Source of the DNA: Armatimonadota bacterium
GTDB lineage: Bacteria; Armatimonadota; Armatimonadia; Armatimonadales; Armatimonadaceae
Direction of reading: 5' to 3'
Assembly (NCBI GenBank): GCA_014379275.1
Contig: JACMMA010000384.1
Location: forward strand, 1 to 5,016
Length of the DNA: 5,016 nucleotides
Numbering within the stretch: the stretch's first letter is position 1; every line of letters begins with the position of its first letter. Below the pieces are notes generated by a model. It was not told where the DNA came from. It ran no database searches and worked only from the letters and a program-made list of their open reading frames with translations. Below, piece by piece: positions 1 to 5,016 of this stretch. A program made the position numbers and the translations under genes.

Positions 1-597
1 CGCGAGACCCGATTCAACGACGTGTTCGCGGACCCGGAAGGGCGCGTTTTTTGCGGAACCATGCCCGCGCCCGACCGACCGGGACGCCTGTACCGTCTCG
101 ATACCGACGGGAATTTGACCATCGTGCTGGAAGGGATCGGCTGTTCTAACGGCATGGGCTTCACGCCGGACGGCAGACAGATGTACTACACGGATTCGGC
201 GGCGAAGACGATCACCCGGTTTGCCTATGACCGAGCGACGGGCAAGCTTTCAGACGGCGCCGTTTTTATCACGGTCCCCAGGTCTCCCGGCGAAGGCAGT
301 CCCGACGGCATGACGGTGGACGCCGACGGGAACCTCTGGTCGGCGCGATGGGGCGGCGGGTGTCTGGTGCGCTATTCCGGCGAAACCGGCGAGGAGATAG
401 ACCGGATCGCAATCCCGCGCGTCAACGAAGTATCGTCCGTGAGTTTCGGCGGTCCCGATTACACCCAGATGTATGTGACCACGGCGAGCGGGCACAAGAA
501 GGGCGCGGGCAAGGAAGACGCCGGGGCATTATTCCGCGTCACGGTACCGGGAGTGCGCGGGGTACCCGAATTCGTTTCGCGGGTGCGGACGCGATAA
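1..597 (+). CDS. SMP-30/regucalcin-family lactonase (gluconolactonase-like), 5'-truncated by the window edge
   Basis: The reading frame is open from base 1 to the TAA at 595-597, giving 198 visible residues; the start lies upstream of the window. The GTG at 22 is an internal valine, because family sequence (RETRFND) precedes it. SMP-30 proteins are six-bladed beta-propellers that use a divalent metal to hydrolyse sugar lactones such as gluconolactone. Visible signatures, numbered from the window edge, are RFND at 4-7 with GRVFCGTM just after it (regucalcin Arg101/Asn103 region), SNG with Asn50, followed by TPDG, and SPDGM with Asp102, followed by DADGNLW. Asn50 and Asp102 match two metal ligands (Asn154 and Asp204 of human regucalcin) with similar spacing. 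The third ligand, an N-terminal Glu, would be off the window. The end, GALFRV..PGVRG.P, is a normal family C-terminus, so the 3' end is complete. The exact substrate is unknown; other sugar or aryl lactones are possible. The gene is convergent with the LacI-type gene, 9 bp away. Confidence 0.93.
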   Translation, partial: RETRFNDVFADPEGRVFCGTMPAPDRPGRLYRLDTDGNLTIVLEGIGCSNGMGFTPDGRQMYYTDSAAKTITRFAYDRATGKLSDGAVFITVPRSPGEGSPDGMTVDADGNLWSARWGGGCLVRYSGETGEEIDRIAIPRVNEVSSVSFGGPDYTQMYVTTASGHKKGAGKEDAGALFRVTVPGVRGVPEFVSRVRTR

Positions 598-606
598 AAG
601 ACGGGC

Positions 607-1650
607 TTACCGTGCCGCGCCGCAGGACGCACGGATCGTGAGTTGTGTCGGCAGGAGGACGTGACGCGGGGGACCGTCTGCGCCCTCGATGCGGTCCAGT
701 AAGATACGCGCCGCGTGCTCGCCGAGCGCACGCATCGGGAGGGTGACGGTAGAAAGGGGTGGGTGCATGTATTCCGCCGTAGAAGCTCCCCCAAATCCCA
801 TTAACGCAATCTCTTCCGGCACCTTTTTCTCCGCATCATGCAGGGCGCGGAGTACACCCATCGCGGTGCTGTCGGTCGCGGCGAGGATTGCGGTAACGCC
901 CTTCCCGGCTTTGTCGGCTAACAGTTCCCGACCGGCTTCCAGGCCTTCGAGCGAGCGTTCGTTACGCGGGCGCAACGCTTCCCATGGTATCGGTTCCAGT
1001 CGCGCCTCTTTCATCACGGACTGGTAACCCTGTAGGCGCTCCCGCTGCGCGGTGTTCATGCGGTGCGGCGCGTAAACATAGGCGACTCGTTTGTGTCCGA
1101 GGCGGAGCAAGTGACGGGTCGCAGTGCGGGCGGCAGAAAAGTTGTCGGCGGCGACGTAGTCGGCGTCCAACCCCGGTACGAAGCGGTCCACGAACACGAA
1201 CGGTATCTTCTCTTCTTCGAGAGCGCGGTAATGTTCGACCGCGGATTTATTATCCGGCGACTCCGGATCGTCGTCGCTCGGGGCGATCAGAAACCCGTCC
1301 ACACGCTTCTGTTTCAGCGCTTCGATCTGTGTTTCTTCCTGTCGCAGTTCAGACGGGGCATAATCGAGAAGCAGATGGTAGTCGTGCTCCGCGAGTACCG
1401 ACTGTGCGCCGGCCAGTACCTCGCTCCAGAAGGCGGACGAAGTGTAGCCGACAACTGCGCCGATGGTGAACGATTTGCCGGAACGCAGTCCGCGCGCAAG
1501 GTGGTTCTTGCGATAGCCTAGATCCGACGCGATGGAAAGGATCCGTTCGCGGGTCTCGCGCCGGATGCGGGGGTCGTTGTTGATAGCGAGGCTGACCGTG
1601 GAAACATCCACGCCCGCTTGCCGCGCCACGTCTTTCATCGTTGTCGCCAT
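607..1650 (-). CDS. LacI-family transcriptional regulator
   Basis: A complete 347-residue protein, the usual length for LacI/GalR repressors. Residues 5-24 (MKDVARQAGVDVSTVSLAIN) form the helix-turn-helix. Residues 45-60, including ARGLRSG, are the hinge helix that enters the minor groove; the periplasmic-binding-protein-like ligand domain follows from about residue 61. Family landmarks there include VDGFLIAP (117-124), VDR (154-156), the GHKRVAYV segment, ATDSTAMG (258-265) and the C-terminal PPLSTVTLPM. Two things are unusual. The loop at about 125-148 is long and acidic. The motif normally written GFDD reads GFGG at 285-288, so the aspartate that contacts the sugar in many members is absent. 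The ATG at 1650 is chosen because MATTMKDVA is a common opening, but the second Met (codon at 1638) is also possible; neither has a clear Shine-Dalgarno sequence. The protein probably represses its own gene and/or the divergent gene at 1989. Its ligand cannot be named. Confidence 0.96.
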   Translation of the reverse strand: MATTMKDVARQAGVDVSTVSLAINNDPRIRRETRERILSIASDLGYRKNHLARGLRSGKSFTIGAVVGYTSSAFWSEVLAGAQSVLAEHDYHLLLDYAPSELRQEETQIEALKQKRVDGFLIAPSDDDPESPDNKSAVEHYRALEEEKIPFVFVDRFVPGLDADYVAADNFSAARTATRHLLRLGHKRVAYVYAPHRMNTAQRERLQGYQSVMKEARLEPIPWEALRPRNERSLEGLEAGRELLADKAGKGVTAILAATDSTAMGVLRALHDAEKKVPEEIALMGFGGASTAEYMHPPLSTVTLPMRALGEHAARILLDRIEGADGPPRHVLLPTQLTIRASCGAAR

Positions 1651-1712
1651 CGTCGGTTTGCCGGAATTCTATTTCAAAGGTTTGGATAAACGGAAAGTGC
1701 CTGTACCCTCGC

Positions 1713-1740
1713 TTGTATCGTACCCGTTTCGACTTATATT
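1713..1740 (+). promoter_or_regulatory. Predicted sigma70-type promoter for the exported-protein gene
   Basis: A TTGTAT box at 1713-1718 (four of six matches to TTGACA) and TATATT at 1735-1740 (five of six to TATAAT) are separated by 16 bp, in the AT-richer part of the intergenic region. Transcription would begin near 1747 and leave a leader of about 240 nt before the ATG at 1989. The match is good but rests on consensus alone, and the host's sigma-factor preferences are unknown. Confidence 0.4.
1718..1732. promoter_or_regulatory. Candidate LacI-type operator (imperfect 15-bp palindrome) inside the promoter spacer
   Basis: TCGTACCCGTTTCGA is symmetric about C1725, with five of seven base pairs matching (outer arms TCG/CGA, plus inner A-T and C-G pairs). 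LacI-family dimers bind palindromes of about this size. The site lies between the predicted -35 and -10 boxes, where a bound repressor would block RNA polymerase, and about 70 bp upstream of the repressor's own start codon. The position supports an operator role; the symmetry is only moderate. Confidence 0.3.
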
Positions 1741-1988
1741 CATTGTGAAAAAGGCATTCTCCTTCCGCCATATGAAAATCAATTGAATAGGAGTTATGTA
1801 GCCTCCCTGTTTTTGTGGGCGGCGTCGCCAAGTTGTGCCGGATCGCCTCTCGAACGCGGGGAGAGTTACGATTTGAATCACAAACGCGAAACCAACCGGT
1901 GACACGACGCAGGCGTGAACATCAGTCCCGAGCCCCTCGGATCACCGGCAGACTTCCCATTTCCGCGTCTACTGGTAAACTGTAGGGC

Positions 1989-2081
1989 ATGGTATTTCCG
2001 TTCCTTCCGTGGCTCAGGCTAAGTAGTGCCGCCGTTCTCTTTCTGCTTGCCACTTACCTCGTGCCCCGCACGGTACAGGCA
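1989..2081 (+). other. Signal peptide coding region of the large exported protein
   Basis: Residues 1-31 show a short N-region with a single Arg (R10), a hydrophobic core (LSSAAVLFLLATYLV), and a V-Q-A sequence ahead of Ser32 that fits the signal peptidase I (-3,-1) rule. There is no lipobox cysteine, so a lipoprotein is unlikely. The charge in the N-region is low, so an uncleaved anchor is a minor alternative. Confidence 0.75.
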
Positions 2082-5016
2082 AGCCAGCAGTCGGTGATGT
2101 CGTCGGCATGGCGCGCGGAAGGGGGATCGCTTCGGGTGACCCCTCAGGACGGCGGCACCTTCCGCCTGGAAACATCCACGGGTGGCGTCGGATGGGGGAA
2201 CTGTTATATCGAGGTCGCGGCGGATATGGAAAAAACGCCGATCCTTGCAGTCTCCATTTCCGGTATTTCTCCAGGGGCACGCTGGTCGCTGACCGTAAAC
2301 GATCCCGACGTCCACAGCCTCCTCTCGCAGTCCGAGGGGGTGGGTCGACTTGAATTCGACCTGCGGGAAAAGTTAGGCAGGGGAGGGAAGCATGTCTTCC
2401 GTGTTTACCTGACCGTCCACAACGCCGGTCAATACATCAAGGTCGGCGGCATTTCGTTCGAAACACCCCCTACCCCGCCCTCCGCTGAGAACGCCGTCGC
2501 GGTGGACGGTTGGGACCAGCGCACGAACGGTGCCACGGTTGAAGCGACGCGTAATGGCGGACTAACGCTTACCAATGGCACCACGGGCGACAACACAGAC
2601 AACTGGGGCGGTTTGTTGACCCACCTCACGCCGGATCACGCCCGCCCGTTCCTGGAAGTGGACCTGCGACGCCTGTCGCCGGGCGCACGCTGGCGAGTCG
2701 AGGCGGGGGTGCGGGCGAGCGGACCCGAGCAGCGCAACACCGGTCCCGTGGTTCTGCCCTATGAACCGCCGGGTGATGGCGGTAAGATGACGGTTCATCT
2801 TGTCCTCCTGGGGTCCAGTGCGACGGCAGAAGTAGGGACTGTCCGTCTCGTAGCCGCGCCCACGGCATCAGCCGGTCTCCTGCGGCGCCTCCGGCAAACG
2901 CCTTCCGCCGCCACTACGCCGACTGGGGGGACCACCTTCAGCACCGGCGGTTTCCGCGTTTCGTGGGATGAACGCATCGGCGCGCTGCGCATTTCTTCGG
3001 GAAGAAGCGGCGGCGAAAGCGATAACTCTGCCGCGCTCCTCACACGCCTGTATGAAGCGGACGGTGTGGATATGGTTCCGGTCGAGATTCCGAGCGCCGG
3101 GAAGAAGAGCGGTTCCCTGTTGCTACGAAGTCGCACTGCAGATGGGGGTGTGCTTTACGAAGCCCGGATAAACGCATTTCCCGACGCCCCCGGACTCCTT
3201 CACTGGCGCGTGACGGCGACCGCAACACGGGAAGGGCAACGACCTGCCCCCGCCGGACACGAAGTCGGATACCAGCCGTCCGCTTCCGGCGCGGTTCTAC
3301 GCCCCTTAGCGACGCAGAACCTTATCGCCACCGCCCTAGTGCAGGCGGAAGCACCGGGTGTCGCCTCCCTGTTTTATGTTCAGGACCTGACCGCGCTTAA
3401 TCCGCTTTTCGAGCGAAGCAAGGCGTCACCGCGCTTTCTCGCCGCCTGTGGATTGCGCACCTTCGGCTTTATCGCCCCCGTCTCCACGGATATGGAACTG
3501 CCTGTGGACACCCCGCTCGTTGTTTCGAGTGCTTACCTTTATCTGACGCCCGCCGCGACCCTCGACGGCAACAATGCCGAGGAACGCGGCGTCGCCCGTG
3601 CGTTCGCCCTTCTCAAGGGACTCGCCACGGTCTACGAAAAGTTTCCCGCTCCCCCCCAAACGGATTGGCGCGACTGGCCCGCGCTCGCGGAAAAGGCACT
3701 GAAAGAGTTTCGGAGACCCGGCGTGTTTCTCGCCTACAATGGGCAGGACTACCTTCAATCGTACCTCGGGCAGGCGGGAAACAGCCCCCTCATCTCGGCT
3801 CCGCAGGATGTGCTCGCGCCCTTACTTCGTTATAAACAGACGCTGGCTACCGGTGCTTCCGTCGGCGAGGCGAGCGAGACACTGCGCCGTGTGGACGATA
3901 GCCTGGCGAGCTTTTATTCCCCGACACGCAAGACCGTCCGCTCCGCCGCGCTCCCCGGCGACCATGTCTGGTACGATCCCGCCCACCATGCCAACCTCGC
4001 GCGAGCCGCCCTGCTGGGGGATGCGGCGGCCCGCGATGTTTGCCTTCGTTCGGTGGATGCCCTGATCGCTCTTGCCCGGCTGACCGGCTATACGTTCCGC
4101 GGAGAAGGGTTGTTCACGGATGAAAACCAGGCTGCCGGTCCGTATCTGCTTTTCCTGACCCAGTGTTATGAAATGACCGACGAAGCGCGTTTTCTGGAAG
4201 AGGCGAAACGCGCCGCGGATCACCTAGTGGTTTGGACACCCGCGGCCACGCGGGAGACCTTCTGGACGGCGATGACCTGCGAGGGGCTGGCACGCCTTTA
4301 CGAAGCCACAAAGGATCGCCGCTACCTGCGCCTTTCGTTCCTTCCTCTGGCGGACCTGATGCGAAATGTCTGGCTGTGGGAGTGTGATTTCGGTCACGCC
4401 GGGGCGTATACGACTTTCTGGGGGATGAATGCCGACGCGAGTGGACTGGACTACACCGCCCCGATGGAGCAGCACCAATCCTGGTGCTCACTGCGCGAGT
4501 ATTACCAGCGCACGCGAGCCGATCTTCCTCCTCCCGCACGCCTTCTGGTCTCGGAGTTCCTGCGTTGCGTTCCCGAAACCATCTGGTTCACGTACCCAGC
4601 TCATCTGCCGCCCGCATCCCTTTACCCGATGGATCGGAAAACGTTCTGGCAAACCACGAACGCCTACGACGCCTATATCCCCGTCGAGGACCTCAACGAC
4701 GGGTGGCGGAAAAACGGGTACGTGGGTCAGGAGTTGTACGGTGCGGGTGCCGCGTTTCAGATCGCATCGCTTACCTGCACCCCGGTCCCGCAAGCCGGTA
4801 TTCTCGTATACTGCGAATACCCGCTACTGGAAACGCCCCGATGGGACGCTCGAAAAGGAGAACTCGTGCTGCGGGTCGGCGGCGTCGGCTCCCACTCCGC
4901 TAAGCTGGAAATAAGCTCGCTACCGGGAAGTGATGGACCGAAAGGTTGGTTCGTCGCCGGTGCTAAAACGCCGGGGGGTGTTGTTTCGCCTCCCACCCCC
5001 GGGGTCAACAAACCGC
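1989..5016 (+). CDS. Large exported protein with tandem beta-sandwich modules and an alpha/alpha-toroid-like region; putative carbohydrate-active protein, 3'-truncated by the window edge
   Basis: One frame runs from ATG 1989 to the window edge without a stop (1009 codons visible). An in-frame TAG at 1983-1985 rules out an earlier start. AGGG sits only 1 nt before the ATG, so the ribosome site is weak, but the start gives a convincing signal peptide: hydrophobic core at about 11-25 and a VQA cleavage site after Ala31. In order: two related beta-sandwich modules (41-159 and 175-290), a Thr/Pro/Gly-rich joint (about 302-318), a beta-rich part from 322 with SLFYVQDLTALN (460-471) and SAYLYLTP (514-521), then helix-rich sequence from about 545 to 850 that looks like an (alpha/alpha) toroid. 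The latter contains WLWECDFGHA (795-804) and APMEQHQSW (824-832). YIPVEDLNDGW (896-906) and GQELYGAGAAF (913-923) follow, then a beta C-terminal part. The organisation resembles glycoside hydrolases or polysaccharide lyases, but I cannot assign a family or catalytic residues. From memory, unchecked, these motifs recur in uncharacterised proteins of Chloroflexota and Armatimonadota. The repressor gene is divergent. Confidence 0.88.
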   Translation, partial: MVFPFLPWLRLSSAAVLFLLATYLVPRTVQASQQSVMSSAWRAEGGSLRVTPQDGGTFRLETSTGGVGWGNCYIEVAADMEKTPILAVSISGISPGARWSLTVNDPDVHSLLSQSEGVGRLEFDLREKLGRGGKHVFRVYLTVHNAGQYIKVGGISFETPPTPPSAENAVAVDGWDQRTNGATVEATRNGGLTLTNGTTGDNTDNWGGLLTHLTPDHARPFLEVDLRRLSPGARWRVEAGVRASGPEQRNTGPVVLPYEPPGDGGKMTVHLVLLGSSATAEVGTVRLVAAPTASAGLLRRLRQTPSAATTPTGGTTFSTGGFRVSWDERIGALRISSGRSGGESDNSAALLTRLYEADGVDMVPVEIPSAGKKSGSLLLRSRTADGGVLYEARINAFPDAPGLLHWRVTATATREGQRPAPAGHEVGYQPSASGAVLRPLATQNLIATALVQAEAPGVASLFYVQDLTALNPLFERSKASPRFLAACGLRTFGFIAPVSTDMELPVDTPLVVSSAYLYLTPAATLDGNNAEERGVARAFALLKGLATVYEKFPAPPQTDWRDWPALAEKALKEFRRPGVFLAYNGQDYLQSYLGQAGNSPLISAPQDVLAPLLRYKQTLATGASVGEASETLRRVDDSLASFYSPTRKTVRSAALPGDHVWYDPAHHANLARAALLGDAAARDVCLRSVDALIALARLTGYTFRGEGLFTDENQAAGPYLLFLTQCYEMTDEARFLEEAKRAADHLVVWTPAATRETFWTAMTCEGLARLYEATKDRRYLRLSFLPLADLMRNVWLWECDFGHAGAYTTFWGMNADASGLDYTAPMEQHQSWCSLREYYQRTRADLPPPARLLVSEFLRCVPETIWFTYPAHLPPASLYPMDRKTFWQTTNAYDAYIPVEDLNDGWRKNGYVGQELYGAGAAFQIASLTCTPVPQAGILVYCEYPLLETPRWDARKGELVLRVGGVGSHSAKLEISSLPGSDGPKGWFVAGAKTPGGVVSPPTPGVNKP
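2109..2858 (+). repeat. Tandem diverged protein modules (two beta-sandwich copies) in the exported protein
   Basis: Copy 1 covers residues 41-159 (2109-2465) and copy 2 covers residues 175-290 (2511-2858). Each begins near a Trp (W41, W175), has a WGN/WGG turn, a strand of the form TPILAVSI or RPFLEVDL, and then the shared SPGARW (94-99 and 230-235), and ends with alternating hydrophobic strands closing in GGISFE or GTVRLV. The motif offsets from the first Trp are nearly equal (52 and 54 residues). The pattern is that of a jelly-roll carbohydrate-binding-like domain duplicated in tandem. No named binding-module family is assigned. Confidence 0.7.
4971..5002. repeat. Strong GC-rich inverted repeat inside the C-terminal linker codons
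   Basis: CCGGGGGGTG (4971-4980) pairs with CACCCCCGG (4994-5002) as nine base pairs with one bulged G and a 13-nt loop. It lies in the Gly/Pro/Thr-rich linker codons (residues 992-1009). On the plus strand no T-run follows, so it is not a normal terminator in that direction. On the minus strand the stem is followed by CGTTTTAG, a weak terminator-like tail. Confidence 0.5.

Larger units (their letters stand above)
1651..1988. other. Divergent intergenic control region between the repressor gene and the exported-protein gene
   Basis: This 338-bp stretch separates two divergent start codons. Its left half (about 1670-1800) is clearly AT-richer than the flanking genes, as expected for promoters. 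It contains a forward promoter candidate, an imperfect palindrome overlapping it, and a perfect 8-bp palindrome TCAATTGA at 1779-1786. The right half (1800-1988) is GC-rich. I see no convincing protein-coding frame, riboswitch or terminator in it, so it most likely serves as a long 5' untranslated leader for the gene at 1989. The minus strand also shows a TATAAG (1733-1738) that overlaps the forward -10 box and could belong to the repressor promoter, but no good -35 element pairs with it. Confidence 0.7.

Noticed and set aside
984..1521. Plus-strand frames of 152-161 codons opposite the repressor gene
   Set aside because: They are antisense shadows of a well-supported LacI gene, rich in Arg/Ser and without family motifs, as expected in GC-rich DNA.
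1789..1801. AGGAG followed by ATG-TAG (start codon directly followed by a stop) on the plus strand
   Set aside because: The motif-to-ATG spacing is only 2 nt and no product would result. It could be a ribosome decoy in the leader, but nothing else supports this.
1870..1879. GATTTGAATC inverted repeat in the leader as an operator or hairpin
   Set aside because: Only four base pairs around a 2-nt centre, with no matching second site or promoter element nearby.
1669..1905. 78-codon minus-strand frame across the intergenic region, starting at GTG
   Set aside because: It has no ribosome-binding site and a low-complexity Arg-rich and hydrophobic composition resembling no family, and it would cover the promoter region. 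The shorter ATG frame within it is noted separately.
1801..3375. 13-bp exact repeat GCCTCCCTGTTTT at 1801-1813 and 3363-3375
   Set aside because: One copy is intergenic and the other falls in ordinary coding sequence (ASLF codons). A 13-bp match is close to chance expectation for 5 kb and has no symmetry.
3651..3657. Run of seven C bases as a possible frameshift site
   Set aside because: Sequence on both sides continues the same protein pattern in the same frame (FPAPPQTDWRDWPALAEKAL), so no frameshift is needed.
3739..4914. Plus- and minus-strand frames of 84-161 codons inside the large exported-protein gene
   Set aside because: They overlap a single uninterrupted frame with coherent domains and a signal peptide. 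Their translations are rich in Arg/Pro/Ser and lack recognisable motifs.

Overview
The window looks like a GC-rich bacterial chromosome segment concerned with carbohydrate metabolism. It holds the 3' part of an SMP-30/regucalcin-type lactonase gene (+ strand), a complete LacI-family repressor gene (- strand), a 338-bp divergent intergenic region, and the first 1009 codons of a very large exported protein (+ strand) that runs off the right edge. No RNA gene, insertion sequence, CRISPR array or phage gene is visible. The lineage cannot be fixed from the sequence. The gene mix, and my recollection of similar large exported proteins, would suit Armatimonadota or Chloroflexota; this is inference.

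Layout: (1) 1-597, SMP-30 C-terminal part, ending 9 bp before the stop codon of the convergent repressor gene. (2) 607-1650, LacI-type repressor with an intact DNA-binding domain. Its ligand domain has Gly-Gly where the family usually has Asp-Asp in the 'GFDD' motif. (3) 1651-1988, a control region, AT-richer at its left end. It carries a plausible forward sigma70-type promoter (TTGTAT-16 bp-TATATT) whose spacer contains a 15-bp imperfect palindrome, a good position for a repressor operator. (4) 1989-5016, one uninterrupted frame encoding a signal peptide, two tandem diverged beta-sandwich modules that share the motif SPGARW, a middle beta-rich region, a helical region of the alpha/alpha-toroid kind, and a C-terminal beta region ending in a Pro/Gly/Thr linker at the window edge.

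A reasonable working model is a sugar-responsive unit. The exported protein would bind or process a polysaccharide outside the cytoplasm, the LacI-type protein would sense a derived sugar and control the divergent promoter, and the SMP-30 protein may hydrolyse a sugar lactone in the same pathway. Family membership of the first two genes is firm. The function of the large protein, the operator assignments and the pathway link are inference.
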